This document shows positions 34,686 to 44,174 of a stretch of DNA of 64,000 nucleotides, in pieces (position 1 is the first letter of the stretch; each line of letters opens with the position of its first letter). Position numbers and translations under genes: made by a program. The notes beneath the pieces are model-generated. The model worked only from the letters and a program-made list of their open reading frames with translations, was not told the DNA's origin and searched no databases. This DNA comes from Streptomyces pyxinae (GTDB lineage: Bacteria > Actinomycetota > Actinomycetes > Streptomycetales > Streptomycetaceae), in assembly GCF_024756275.1 (NCBI RefSeq), contig NZ_JANUGQ010000030.1, forward strand, positions 1 through 64,000, written 5' to 3'.

Positions 34686-34947
34686 CCCCGGACGCCACCG
34701 GGCGCCACCGGCCGGACGCCACCGGCCGCCCCCGGGTACGGGCCGGGGGCTGCCCCGGATCCAGATCCAGATCCGGATCCGGCCCGGACCGCACGGTCCC
34801 GCGCGACGGGCCGCGCCCCGGCCCCGGCACGCGCGTACGGCGGCGCGGCACACCGGCCCGTGGCGCCGATGCGGCGTACCGCCGTCCGGCCGCCGGAGCC
34901 CCGTCGTAACGTGTCCCCCACACACGTGGAAAGCGAGGCAAGCACCG

Positions 34948-36180
34948 ATGTCCGAGCAGAGCCCGCTCGACCTGGCCGAGGGGCACCCCTTCGGCCCGCA
35001 CAACCTCCCGTACGGCGTCTTCTCCACCGCCGACGAGCCCGGACGCCGCCGGGTCGGCGTCCGCGTCGGTGACCATGTGCTCGACGCGGGCGCGGCGGCC
35101 CACGCCCTGGGCTCGCCGTACGCGGCGCTGCTGAGCCTGCCCAGCCTCAACGCCCTCCTCGCGGCGGGCCGCACCACCTGGCGTGATGTGCGCCGGGCGA
35201 TCACCTCCTGGGTGACCGTCCCCGCCCACCGGCCCGACATAGAGCCGCTGTTCCACCCGCTGAGCGCGGTCACCCTGCATCTGCCGTACGACGTCGCGGA
35301 CTACGTGGACTTCTACGCCTCCGAGCACCACGCCACCAACGTGGGCCGGATCTTCCGCCCGGACGGCGAGCCGCTCACCCCCAACTGGAAGCATCTGCCC
35401 ATCGGTTACCACGGCCGCTCCGGCACCGTCGTGGTCTCCGGTACGGACATCACGCGCCCGTCCGGCCAGCGCAAGGCCCCGGCCGACCCGGCGCCGGTCT
35501 TCGGGCCCTCGGTGAAGCTGGACATCGAGGCGGAGGTCGGCTTCGTCGTCGGCACCCCCTCGCGGCTGGGCCACCCGGTCGGGATTGCCGGCTTCCGCGA
35601 CCATGTCTTCGGGCTCTCGCTGCTCAACGACTGGTCGGCGCGGGACATCCAGGCGTGGGAGTACGTGCCGCTGGGCCCGTTCCTCGGCAAGTCGTTCGCG
35701 ACCTCGGTGTCGGCCTGGGTGACCCCGCTGGAGGCGCTGGACCAGGCCCGGGTCGCCCCGCCCGCCCGGGACTTCCCGCTCCTGCCGTACCTGGACGACG
35801 GCGCGGCCGACGAGCCGGGCGGCTTCGACCTGCGGATCACCGTGCGGATCAACGGCGAGGTGGTCGCGGAGCCGCCGTTCTCCTCCATGTACTGGACGGC
35901 CGCCCAGCAGCTCGCGCACATGACGGTCAACGGCGCCTCGCTGCGCACCGGTGACCTGTACGGCTCCGGCACGGTGAGCGGACCCGAGGCCCACCAGCGC
36001 GGCTCGCTCCTCGAACTGACCTGGAACGGCCAGGAGCCGGTCGGGGCCGGCGGCGGGAAGCGCACCTTCCTGGAGGACGGCGACGAGGTCACCCTGACCG
36101 CCTGGGCACCCGGCCCGGACGGCCTCAGGGTCGGCCTGGGCGAGGTCACCGGCCGCATCCTCCCGGCGGACGCCCGCTAG
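34948..36180 (+). CDS. fah: Fumarylacetoacetase
   Basis: A 410-aa protein of FAH length. The N-terminal SH3-like part (FGPHNLPYGVFS) and C-terminal hydrolase domain are present, with the signatures DYVDFYASEHHATNVGR (the His general base), WKHLPIGYHGRSGTVV, LDIEAEVGFVVG, LLNDWSARDIQAWEYVPLGPFLGKSF, and GDLYGSGTVSG. It hydrolyses fumarylacetoacetate to fumarate and acetoacetate at the end of tyrosine/homogentisate catabolism. It is a single gene here, followed by a terminator; the other pathway genes are not in the window. Confidence 0.95.
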   Translation: MSEQSPLDLAEGHPFGPHNLPYGVFSTADEPGRRRVGVRVGDHVLDAGAAAHALGSPYAALLSLPSLNALLAAGRTTWRDVRRAITSWVTVPAHRPDIEPLFHPLSAVTLHLPYDVADYVDFYASEHHATNVGRIFRPDGEPLTPNWKHLPIGYHGRSGTVVVSGTDITRPSGQRKAPADPAPVFGPSVKLDIEAEVGFVVGTPSRLGHPVGIAGFRDHVFGLSLLNDWSARDIQAWEYVPLGPFLGKSFATSVSAWVTPLEALDQARVAPPARDFPLLPYLDDGAADEPGGFDLRITVRINGEVVAEPPFSSMYWTAAQQLAHMTVNGASLRTGDLYGSGTVSGPEAHQRGSLLELTWNGQEPVGAGGGKRTFLEDGDEVTLTAWAPGPDGLRVGLGEVTGRILPADAR

Positions 36181-36225
36181 CCGCCCGGCCCGACGCCCCG
36201 GCCCGGCCGGCCGGCCGGGAAGACG

Positions 36226-36260
36226 GGTGCCCGGACCGGGCGCGTACCGGTCCGGGCACC
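36226..36260. terminator. Hairpin terminator after fumarylacetoacetase
   Basis: A perfect 14-bp stem GGTGCCCGGACCGG/CCGGTCCGGGCACC with a 7-nt loop. It lies between convergent genes and probably serves both strands. Confidence 0.85.
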
Positions 36261-36324
36261 GAGCCCCGCGCGGCGGGCTCAGCCGCGCGTCACCATGGCC
36301 GTACGGCGGTCAGGCGCCGGCCGG

Positions 36325-37197
36325 TCACGCCGCCCGCCAGAGCGTCGGCGTCCTCGGCGGCTCCCAGCCGGTGATCGCGGTGTGGGTGATCAGGCAGACA
36401 TAGGCACGGCCCGCGTAGGTGACCCGGGCCCCGGCCTGGTAGCGGGTGCCGGCCTTCCAGGTGGTGGTGGGCGGGTCGGTGGGGCCCGGTCCGCCCCGGA
36501 CGTCCAGCACGAAGTCGAACGCCGCCTCCTTGGCGCTGCCCACGTCCCGGATCGTCATCAGCAGCCGGGCGTCGAAGATCGGGTCGGTGTTGTTGCGCGG
36601 CTCGCCCGGGAAGTACAACTGGCTGGTCAGGATCGGCTGGTTGGGCGCCTGTGCCTTGACGTGGATGTGCCGGGTGCGGCCCGGGTAGAGCCCCGGCACG
36701 ATGGTGGTGAGGGTGTACGCGCCGTTGGCGTCGGTGAACTGGTGGCCCCGGAAGCGGAATCCGGTGTTGTCGTAGGCGCCGTTGTTGTCGGCCTGCCAGA
36801 AGTCCAGCAGCACATGGGCGAGCGGCCGGCAGTCGAGCCCGAAGACATAGCCGGTCACGGTGAGCCGGGTACCGACCGTGTTCGGCTCCAGCAGCGAGGC
36901 GCGCTCCGGCGAGTTGGGCTTGAAGTACGGCCCCTCGGTCTGCGGCGGCGTCGGCTCGTCGCCGTCGTCGCAGGAGGGGGTGGGCTCCAGCGTCCCGCCG
37001 GTCGCGGTGACCGCGCGGGCCAGCGCCGGTACGCCCATCAGCGCGGCGGGCGCGGCCAGTCCCGCCGCCACGGCCGCGCGCAGCACGGACTTGCGGCTGG
37101 GGTGCCGGGCCGGGGGCGGCTCCGGGGTGGTGGGGGAGTCGTACGGGTGGTCCGAGGTGCCCGGGGTGCTGGGGGTGTCGGGGATGTCACCGGCCAT
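36325..37197 (-). CDS. Secreted intradiol ring-cleavage dioxygenase fused to a CBM5/12-like module
   Basis: 290 aa. A Tat/Sec-type leader (RKSVLRAAVAAGLAAPAALMG) precedes an intradiol dioxygenase domain: EGPYFKPNSPERASL (first Tyr ligand), VLLDFWQADNNGAYD, and GLYPGRTRHIHVKAQ (second Tyr and two His of the Fe(III) site). The last ~45 residues, TWKAGTRYQAGARVTYAGRAYVCLITHTAITGWEPP, form a chitin/cellulose-binding CBM5/12-type module. It is the same architecture as the biomass-associated Streptomyces dioxygenase SACTE_2871. It likely cleaves catechols derived from lignin outside the cell while bound to polysaccharide. Confidence 0.93.
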   Translation of the reverse strand: MAGDIPDTPSTPGTSDHPYDSPTTPEPPPARHPSRKSVLRAAVAAGLAAPAALMGVPALARAVTATGGTLEPTPSCDDGDEPTPPQTEGPYFKPNSPERASLLEPNTVGTRLTVTGYVFGLDCRPLAHVLLDFWQADNNGAYDNTGFRFRGHQFTDANGAYTLTTIVPGLYPGRTRHIHVKAQAPNQPILTSQLYFPGEPRNNTDPIFDARLLMTIRDVGSAKEAAFDFVLDVRGGPGPTDPPTTTWKAGTRYQAGARVTYAGRAYVCLITHTAITGWEPPRTPTLWRAA

Positions 37198-37236
37198 GCC
37201 TGCTCCTCGTGAGATGCGTCGGGGTCGGCAACGAAC

Positions 37237-38190
37237 CTACGGTCGGCGCCAGTTGGCGGCGATGGACGGGATCCGGTGGTCGTGGTGGATTTCTCCGCCG
37301 CGCCGGAAGTCGCCGGGACTCACCCCGGTCTCGCGCCGGAAGAAGCGGCAGAAGTACGCCGGATCGGCCAGACCGACCCGTACCGCCACCTGTCGTACGG
37401 TGAGGTCGGTACGGGCCAGCAGCCGCTTGGCCTCGGCGGTGCGGGCCTCCCGGATCAGCCGGCCCGGGGTGCGGCCGGTGGCCGTCTTGACCGCCTCGGT
37501 GAGATGGCCGGGGCTCACCCCGATCCGCTCGGCGCAGGCCGCCACCGACCAGAGCGCCGGATCGGCGTCCGCGATCAGCCGGGCGAACTCCACCGCCACC
37601 ACGTCGGCCCGGGTGCGGACAGGGGCCGGCAGCGGGGACCCGGAGAGCCGCGCGGCCCGGGCGGCCCGGACGACCAGCACATGGAGCAGCGACCGCAGCA
37701 CGGTGTCGAAGCCGTCGGCGCCCCGCCGGTACTCCTCGTGGAGGTCGTCCATGAGCCGGGTGGTGGAGCTCTGGGCGACCGGGTCCAGGCTCAGCCAGGG
37801 CCGCCCGCCGAGCCGCCGCAGCAGCTCCCGGTCCTCCGGGTGGTCCACCAGGAAGTGGTCGGTGAAGAGCAGCAGGCTCCCCTCAAGGTCCCGGGCGTCC
37901 TCCCAGTGGTGCACCTGCCCCGGGACGATGACACAGAGGTGCGGCGGGCGCAGCGGCCAGCGGGCCAGATCCACCACATGGCTGCCGGTGCCGCCGGTGA
38001 CATGGACGATCTCGTAGAAGGTGTGCCGGTGCGGGAAGTCGGCACGCGCCTCCGGCCCGAAGGTGTCGAAGGTGCCGACCGCCAGCGGCAGCAGATTGGG
38101 TGTCGGCACGTGCAGCCGGTGCATGGGCGGCGCTTCGGCCACCTCCGCGCGCGCCGGCCGGGTCAGTACCGTGGCTCCTCGCACCGCCAT
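37237..38190 (-). CDS. AraC-family transcriptional regulator
   Basis: 317 aa. An N-terminal cupin-type sensor (FPHRHTFYEIVHVTGGTGSHVVD, PPHLCVIVPGQVHHW) precedes the two-HTH AraC domain (SVAACAERIGVSPGHLTEAVKTATGRTPGRLIREAR and LTVRQVAVRVGLADPAYFCRFFRRETGVSPGDFRR). The ATG at 38190 is chosen for its AAGGA site; a longer frame lacks support. It is 39 nt upstream of, and co-directional with, the intradiol dioxygenase, so it probably controls that gene in response to an aromatic or sugar ligand. Confidence 0.92.
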   Translation of the reverse strand: MAVRGATVLTRPARAEVAEAPPMHRLHVPTPNLLPLAVGTFDTFGPEARADFPHRHTFYEIVHVTGGTGSHVVDLARWPLRPPHLCVIVPGQVHHWEDARDLEGSLLLFTDHFLVDHPEDRELLRRLGGRPWLSLDPVAQSSTTRLMDDLHEEYRRGADGFDTVLRSLLHVLVVRAARAARLSGSPLPAPVRTRADVVAVEFARLIADADPALWSVAACAERIGVSPGHLTEAVKTATGRTPGRLIREARTAEAKRLLARTDLTVRQVAVRVGLADPAYFCRFFRRETGVSPGDFRRGGEIHHDHRIPSIAANWRRP

Positions 38191-38513
38191 TGCCGCCACA
38201 TCCTTCTCAAGGTCCAGACCATGAGCGGAGTTCCACCATGGCATCCGGGCGGCCCGCTTGACCGCGCCTTGACCCCACACGGCGAAAACCGGCCCCTCCC
38301 CCGGCGCCCGGACCCGTCCTGGACAACGGCGAACCTGCGGCCCTCCGCAGTGCCCCCGGCGCCCGGGCCCGCACACGCGAAAGGCGTCCGGCCCGGCACC
38401 TCCCGCCTGCGAGCACGGGAAGTACCGGCCGGACGCCTCCGCTCGGCGGACGGACAGGCGACAGGCGGCGGGCCCGGAGGCCCGCCGCCTCACCGCCTCA
38501 CCCCCTCACCCCC
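38191..38513. other. Intergenic region upstream of araC gene and downstream of nuoN
   Basis: 323 nt. The nuo terminator at 38382-38438 lies inside. The remainder should hold the araC promoter. No gene is supported. Confidence 0.5.
38382..38438 (-). terminator. Terminator of the nuo operon
   Basis: Outer perfect 12-bp stem AGGCGTCCGGCC/GGCCGGACGCCT enclosing a partly paired 33-nt loop (TCCCG with CGGGA). It lies about 75 nt past the nuoN stop. Confidence 0.75.
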
Positions 38514-40283
38514 TCACCGCACGAACACCCCCGCCTGCCCCGCCAGATCGAGGAAGTACTGCGGCGCCAGCCCCAGCACCAGGGTCACCGCCACCCCCAC
38601 CCCGATCGTGGTCATGGTGAGCGGCGAGGGCACCGCCACGGTCGGGCCGTCGGCCTGCGGCTCGCTGAAGAACATCAGCACGATGACCCGGATGTAGAAG
38701 AAGGCGGCGATCGCGGAGGAGATCACACCGACCACCACCAGCACCCCGGCGCCACCCTCCGCCGCCGCCTTGAAGACCGCGAACTTCCCGGTGAAGCCCG
38801 AGGTCAGCGGGATGCCCGCGAAGGCCAGCAGAAAGACCCCGAAGACCGCCGCCACCAGCGGCGAACGGCGGCCCAGACCGGCCCACTTGGCGAGATGGGT
38901 CGCCTCGCCGCCCGCGTCCCGGACCAGGGTGACCACGGCGAAGGCGCCGATGGTCACGAAGGAGTAGGCCGCCAGATAGAAGAGGACCGAGGAGACCCCG
39001 GACGGGGTGGCCGCCACCACACCGGCCAGGATGAAGCCGGCGTGGGCGATCGAGGAGTAGGCCAGCAGCCGCTTGATGTCGGTCTGGGTGATGGCCACGA
39101 CCGCGCCCGCCAGCATGGTCACGATGGCCACGCCCCACATCACCGGCCGCCAGTCCCAGCGCAGCCCCGGCAGCACCACGTACAGCAGCCGCAGCAGCGC
39201 GCCGAAGGCGGCCACCTTGGTCGCGGCGGCCATGAAGCCGGTGACCGGGGTCGGCGCGCCCTGGTAGACGTCCGGGGTCCACATGTGGAACGGCACCGCG
39301 CCCACCTTGAAGAGCAGCCCCATCAGCACCAGCGCGAAGCCGATGAGCAGCAGGGCGTCATTGCCCATGGTGGAGGCGAGCGCCGGATCGACCGGGGCGG
39401 CCGAGCCGTCCACCACGTCCGCGATCCGGCCGTACGAGACGGAGCCCGCGTAGCCGTAGAGCAGGGCGATCCCGAAGAGCAGGAAGGCCGAGGAGAAGGC
39501 GCCCAGCAGGAAGTACTTGACCGCCGCCTCCTGGGACATCAGCCGCTTCCGCCGGGCCACCGCGCAGAGCAGATAGAGGGGCAGCGAGAAGACCTCCAGC
39601 GCGATGAAGAGCGTCAGCAGGTCATTGGCGGCCGGGAAGACCAGCATCCCGGCGACCGCGAAGAGGGCCAGCGGGAAGACCTCGGTGGTGGTGAATCCGG
39701 CCCGGACCGCGGCCTTCTCCTGCTCGCTGCCGGGCACGGCCGCCGCCTCGGCGGCGAAGGAGTCCACCCGGTGGCCGTGGTCGGCCGGGTCGAGCCGGCG
39801 CTCGGCGAAGGTGAACACCGCCACCAGCGAGGCGAGCAGAATCGTCCCCTGGAGGAAGAGCGCCGGACCGTCCACGGCGACGGCCCCCATGGCGGCGATC
39901 CCCGCCCGGGTGGTGGCGTGCCCCCCGGCGGCCAGCCCGACCACCGCCGCGAAGGCGGCGGCGAGCGCGACCACGGTGAGGAAGAGCTGCGCGTAGTGGC
40001 GGAACCGGCGCGGCACGAACGCCTCCAGCAGGACGGCGATCACCGCCGCGCCCAGCACGATCAGCACCGGCGCCAGCTGGGCGTACTCGATCTTCGGCGT
40101 GGGGATCCGCTCGACCGGCCGGGCGGCGGCCAGCGTCATCCTCGCCACCGCGTGCGCCGCCTCGTGCGCCGCGCCGGACGCCGCCCCGTGCGCCGCGGCA
40201 TCCGCCGTGCCGCCCGGCGCCGACTCCGTCCACAGGCTGTGGACACCTGGAGCGCTCAGGGCGCTCCCACTCCATGCGCTCAC
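38514..40283 (-). CDS. nuoN: NADH-quinone oxidoreductase subunit N
   Basis: 589 aa, polytopic antiporter-like subunit with about 14 membrane segments. It contains the conserved channel motifs (FTFAERR region, LLFKVGAVPFHMWTPDVYQGAPTPVTGFMAAATKVAAFGALLRL with the key lysines). An N-terminal extension of ~45 residues, Ala/His-rich, precedes the first helix. The GTG start overlaps the nuoM stop (GTGA). It forms part of the proton-pumping membrane arm of complex I and is the last gene of the operon. Confidence 0.96.
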   Translation of the reverse strand: MSAWSGSALSAPGVHSLWTESAPGGTADAAAHGAASGAAHEAAHAVARMTLAAARPVERIPTPKIEYAQLAPVLIVLGAAVIAVLLEAFVPRRFRHYAQLFLTVVALAAAFAAVVGLAAGGHATTRAGIAAMGAVAVDGPALFLQGTILLASLVAVFTFAERRLDPADHGHRVDSFAAEAAAVPGSEQEKAAVRAGFTTTEVFPLALFAVAGMLVFPAANDLLTLFIALEVFSLPLYLLCAVARRKRLMSQEAAVKYFLLGAFSSAFLLFGIALLYGYAGSVSYGRIADVVDGSAAPVDPALASTMGNDALLLIGFALVLMGLLFKVGAVPFHMWTPDVYQGAPTPVTGFMAAATKVAAFGALLRLLYVVLPGLRWDWRPVMWGVAIVTMLAGAVVAITQTDIKRLLAYSSIAHAGFILAGVVAATPSGVSSVLFYLAAYSFVTIGAFAVVTLVRDAGGEATHLAKWAGLGRRSPLVAAVFGVFLLAFAGIPLTSGFTGKFAVFKAAAEGGAGVLVVVGVISSAIAAFFYIRVIVLMFFSEPQADGPTVAVPSPLTMTTIGVGVAVTLVLGLAPQYFLDLAGQAGVFVR

Positions 40284-41854
40284 TTGGCCGCCTCCACCTC
40301 GGGCCGGGGGTCCTGCTGCTTGACGTCGGACATGGTGTGCCGGACGGCCGGGTCGACGATCTCGGTCAGCGGCTTGGGAAAGACGCCGAGGAAGAACAGC
40401 AGCGCGATCAGCGGCGCGACCACCAGCAGCTCACGCGGCCGGAGGTCCTTCACCGCCCGGACGTCCTCCTTCACCGGGCCGGTCATGGTCCGCTGGTAGA
40501 GCACCAGCGTGTAGAGCGCGGCGAGCACGATGCCGGTGGTGGCGACGATCCCGGCCGCCGGATAGCGGGCGAAGGTGCCCACCAGCACCAGGAACTCGCT
40601 GACGAACGGGGCGAGTCCGGGGAGCGAGAGGGTGGCCAGGGAGCCGATCAGGAAGGTGCCGGCGAGCACCGGCGCCACCTTCTGCACCCCGCCGTAGTCC
40701 GCGATCAGCCGGGAACCGCGCCGGGAGATCAGGAAACCGGCCACCAGCATCAGCACGGCCGTCGAGATCCCGTGGTTGACCATGTAGAGCGTGGCCCCGC
40801 TCTGGCCCTGGCTGGTCATCGCGAAGATGCCCAGCACGATGAAGCCGAAGTGCGAGATCGAGGCGTACGCCACCAGCCGCTTGATGTCCCGCTGGCCGAC
40901 CGCGAGCAGCGCCCCGTAGACGATGCTGACCAGGGCCAGCACCACGATCACCGGGGTGGCCCACCGGGACGCCTCCGGGAAGAGCTGGAGGCAGAACCGC
41001 AGCATGGCGAAGGTGCCGACCTTGTCCACCACGGCGGTGATCAGCACCGCGACCGGGGCGGTGGCCTCGCCCATGGCGTTGGGCAGCCAGGTGTGCAGCG
41101 GCCAGAGCGGCGCCTTCACCGCGAAGGCGAAGAAGAAGCCGAGGAACAGCAGCCGTTCGGTGCTGGTCGCCATGGTCAGGTCACCGCTCGCCCGGGCTTC
41201 CACGATCCCGGGGAGCGAGAAGTTCCCCGCCACCGCGTAGAGCCCGACGACGGCGGCCAGCATGATCAGCCCGCCGATCAGGTTGTAGAGGAGGAACTTC
41301 ACCGCCGCGTACGACCGCTGGGCGGCGGCGTGCTCGTCGCTCCCGGCGTGCGCCCGGTCCCCGAAGCCGCCGATGAGGAAGTACATCGGGATGAGCATGG
41401 CCTCGAAGAGCAGATAGAAGAGGAAGACGTCGGTGGCCTCGAAGGAGAGGATCACCATCGCCTCGACCATCAGGATCAGCGCGAAGAACCCCTGGGTCGG
41501 CCGCCACCGCCTGGTCGCGGTCGCCGCGGGTTCGTCGGCGTCGTTCCACCCCGCCGCCACGATGAACGGGATCAGCAGCGCGGTGAGCGCGATCAGCGCC
41601 ACCCCGATGCCGTCCACGCCCAGTTCGTAGCGGACGCCGAAGTCCGCGATCCAGGCGTGCGACTCGGTGAGCTGGTAGCGGGCGCCGCCGGGCTCGAAGC
41701 GGACGGTCACCACGGCGGCGAGCACCAGGGTGCCGAGCGAGACCAGCAGCGCCAGCCACTTGGCGGCGGTGCGCCGGCCGGCCGGGACGGCGGCGGTGAG
41801 CACCGCGCCGGCGGCGGGCAGGACCGCGGTGGCGGTCAGCAGCGGAAAGGACAT
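40280..41854 (-). CDS. nuoM: NADH-quinone oxidoreductase subunit M
   Basis: 524 aa, antiporter-like subunit. Typical segments are ELGVDGIGVALIALTALLIPF, LLFEAMLIPMYFLIGG (conserved Glu), LFLGFFFAFAVKAPLWPLHTWLPNAMGEATAPVAVLI (Lys and His) and KRLVAYASISHFGFIVLG. It is one of the three proton channels of the membrane arm. It starts 4 nt after the nuoL stop and overlaps nuoN. Confidence 0.97.
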   Translation of the reverse strand: MSFPLLTATAVLPAAGAVLTAAVPAGRRTAAKWLALLVSLGTLVLAAVVTVRFEPGGARYQLTESHAWIADFGVRYELGVDGIGVALIALTALLIPFIVAAGWNDADEPAATATRRWRPTQGFFALILMVEAMVILSFEATDVFLFYLLFEAMLIPMYFLIGGFGDRAHAGSDEHAAAQRSYAAVKFLLYNLIGGLIMLAAVVGLYAVAGNFSLPGIVEARASGDLTMATSTERLLFLGFFFAFAVKAPLWPLHTWLPNAMGEATAPVAVLITAVVDKVGTFAMLRFCLQLFPEASRWATPVIVVLALVSIVYGALLAVGQRDIKRLVAYASISHFGFIVLGIFAMTSQGQSGATLYMVNHGISTAVLMLVAGFLISRRGSRLIADYGGVQKVAPVLAGTFLIGSLATLSLPGLAPFVSEFLVLVGTFARYPAAGIVATTGIVLAALYTLVLYQRTMTGPVKEDVRAVKDLRPRELLVVAPLIALLFFLGVFPKPLTEIVDPAVRHTMSDVKQQDPRPEVEAAK

Positions 41855-41858
41855 CCCG

Positions 41859-43862
41859 TCACACCGCCCTCATCAGCAGGGTCGCGGCGATCAGCACCGC
41901 CGTACCTCCGAACATCGAGACCGCGTAGGAGCGGGCGTAGCCGTTCTGGAGCTTGCGCAGCCGGCCGGAGAGTCCGCCGACCGAGGCGGCGGTGCCGTTG
42001 ACCACGCCGTCGACCAGGGTGTGGTCCACATAGACCAGCGAGCGGGTGAGGTGCTCGCCACCCCGGACCAGCACCACATGGTTGAAGTCGTCCTGGAGCA
42101 GATCGCGGCGGGCGGCCCGGGTGAGCAGCGAGCCGCGCGGGGCGGTGACCGGTACCGGCCGGCGGCCGTACTGCGCGTACGCCAGCCCGGCTCCCGCCAG
42201 CAGCACCACCAGGGTGGCGGTGGTGATCACGGCGGCGGACACCGGTGGATGGCCGTGCTCGAACCGGGTCACCGGCTCCAGCCAGTGGACGAAGGCGCTG
42301 TTGATCGAGAAGAGCCCGCCCGCGAAGACCGAGCCGAAGGCCAGCACGATCATCGGCACGGTCATCGACCTCGGGGACTCGTGCGGGTCCGGCAGCTCGC
42401 CGGCCGGGTGGCCCGCCGGGCCCTCCGCCGCCGGACTTCCCACCGGTCCGGCTGCCAGGTGCCTCCCGTCGTCTGCGGCGGCCGGTTCCACGTCGGGGGC
42501 CCGGTGCGGGTCCGGCGCCGGCTGCCAGCGCTTCTCGCCGAAGAAGGTCATGATCATCACCCGGGTCATGTAGTACGCGGTGATGCCCGCGCCCAGCAGG
42601 GTGACCGCGCCCAGGATCCAGCCCTCGGTGCCGCCCTTGGCGAAGGCCGCCTCGATGATCTTGTCCTTGGACCAGAAGCCGGAGAGCCCCGGGAAGCCGA
42701 TGATCGCCAGATAGCCGAGCCCGAAGGTGACGAAGGTGACCGGCATGTACGCGCGCAGGCCGCCGTACTTGCGCATGTCGACCTCGTCGTTCATCCCGTG
42801 CATCACCGAGCCGGCGCCGAGGAAGAGCCCGGCCTTGAAGAAGCCGTGAGTGACCAGGTGCATGATGGCGAAGGCGTACCCGATCGGGCCGAGCCCGGCG
42901 GCCAGCACCATGTAGCCGATCTGCGACATGGTCGAACCGGCCAGCGCCTTCTTGATGTCGTCCTTGGCGCAACCGACGATCGCACCGAAGAGCAGCGTCA
43001 CCGCGCCGACCGTCACCACCGCCGTCTGCGCGGTGGGCGCCGCGTCGAAGATCGCCCCGGACCGGGTGATCAGATAGACGCCCGCGGTGACCATGGTGGC
43101 CGCGTGGATCAGCGCGGAGACCGGGGTCGGGCCCTCCATCGCGTCCCCCAGCCAGGACTGGAGCGGCACCTGTGCCGACTTGCCGCAGGCGGCGAGGAGC
43201 AGCATCAGCCCGATGGCGGTGAGCGTCCCCTCGGACGCCTTGTCCGCCGTCGCCAGCACCGGTCCGAAGGCGAAGGTCCCGAAGGTGGTGAACATCAGCA
43301 TGATGGCGATCGACAGGCCGATGTCCCCGACCCGGTTGACCAGGAACGCCTTCTTCGCCGCCGTCGCCGCGCTCGGCTTGTGCTGCCAGAAGCCGATCAG
43401 CAGATACGAGGCGAGGCCGACGCCCTCCCAGCCGAAGTACAGCAGCAGGTAGTTGTCGGCCAGCACCAGCAGCAGCATCGCCGCCAGGAACAGATTGAGG
43501 TAGCCGAAGAAGCGGCGCCGGCGCTCGTCGTGCTCCATGTAGCCGATCGAGTAGACATGGATGAGCGTGCCGACGCCGGTGATCAGCAGGACGAAGGTCA
43601 TCGACAACTGGTCGAGCTGGAAGGCGAGATCGGCCCGGAAGCTCTCCACCGGCACCCAGGTGTACAGGGTCTGGTGCAGCGCCCGGTCCTCGGCGCCCCG
43701 GCCCAGCATGCCGAAGAAGAGCACCGCGGCGACGACGAACGAGGCCGCCGCGAGCAGGGTGCCGAGCCAGTGGCCGGCCGCGTCGAGCCGGCGGCCGCCG
43801 CAGAGCAGCACCGCCGCTCCCAGCAGGGGCGCCGCGACGAGCAGCGCGATCAGGTTCTCCAC
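41859..43862 (-). CDS. nuoL: NADH-quinone oxidoreductase subunit L
   Basis: 667 aa, the largest antiporter-like subunit. Motifs include YSIGYMEHDERRRRFFGYLNLF, FFGWEGVGLASYLLIGFW (read LYFGWEGVG), LQSWLGDAMEGPTPVSALIHAATMVTAGVYLI and KALAGSTMSQIGYMVLAAG. Between two late helices it carries ~50 residues of Pro/Asp/Ala-rich sequence (after KRWQPAPDPHRAP). The start is a GTG, 12 nt after the nuoK stop. Confidence 0.97.
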   Translation of the reverse strand: MENLIALLVAAPLLGAAVLLCGGRRLDAAGHWLGTLLAAASFVVAAVLFFGMLGRGAEDRALHQTLYTWVPVESFRADLAFQLDQLSMTFVLLITGVGTLIHVYSIGYMEHDERRRRFFGYLNLFLAAMLLLVLADNYLLLYFGWEGVGLASYLLIGFWQHKPSAATAAKKAFLVNRVGDIGLSIAIMLMFTTFGTFAFGPVLATADKASEGTLTAIGLMLLLAACGKSAQVPLQSWLGDAMEGPTPVSALIHAATMVTAGVYLITRSGAIFDAAPTAQTAVVTVGAVTLLFGAIVGCAKDDIKKALAGSTMSQIGYMVLAAGLGPIGYAFAIMHLVTHGFFKAGLFLGAGSVMHGMNDEVDMRKYGGLRAYMPVTFVTFGLGYLAIIGFPGLSGFWSKDKIIEAAFAKGGTEGWILGAVTLLGAGITAYYMTRVMIMTFFGEKRWQPAPDPHRAPDVEPAAADDGRHLAAGPVGSPAAEGPAGHPAGELPDPHESPRSMTVPMIVLAFGSVFAGGLFSINSAFVHWLEPVTRFEHGHPPVSAAVITTATLVVLLAGAGLAYAQYGRRPVPVTAPRGSLLTRAARRDLLQDDFNHVVLVRGGEHLTRSLVYVDHTLVDGVVNGTAASVGGLSGRLRKLQNGYARSYAVSMFGGTAVLIAATLLMRAV

Positions 43863-43874
43863 GGATTCAGCCCC

Positions 43875-44174
43875 TCACAGCTTCATCAGGCTGGCGTCGT
43901 CGACCGAGGCCGAGTGGCGGGAACGGAACAGCGACACGATGATCGCCAGCCCGACCACGACCTCCGCTGCGGCGACGACCATCGTGAAGAACGCGATGAT
44001 CTGGCCGTCGAGGTTGCCGTGCAGCCGGGAGAAGGCGACGAACGCGAGGTTGCAGGCGTTGAGCATCAGCTCCACGCACATGAAGACCACGATCGCGTTC
44101 CGCCGGATCAGCACCCCGGCCGCGCCGATGGTGAACAACAGGGCGGCGAGATAGAGGTAGTTGACGGGATTCAC
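43875..44174 (-). CDS. nuoK: NADH-quinone oxidoreductase subunit K
   Basis: 99 aa with three helices, carrying VFMCVELMLNACNLAFVAFSR (conserved membrane Glu) and FFTMVVAAAEVVVGLAIIVSLFR (second Glu). The GTG start overlaps the nuoJ stop (GTGA). It is the proton-path subunit linking the quinone site to the antiporters. Confidence 0.97.
   Translation of the reverse strand: MNPVNYLYLAALLFTIGAAGVLIRRNAIVVFMCVELMLNACNLAFVAFSRLHGNLDGQIIAFFTMVVAAAEVVVGLAIIVSLFRSRHSASVDDASLMKL

Noticed and set aside
34755..34790. Short ATCCAG/ATCCGG hexamer run before fumarylacetoacetase.
   Set aside because: Only about four imperfect 6-bp units; likely simple slippage without function.
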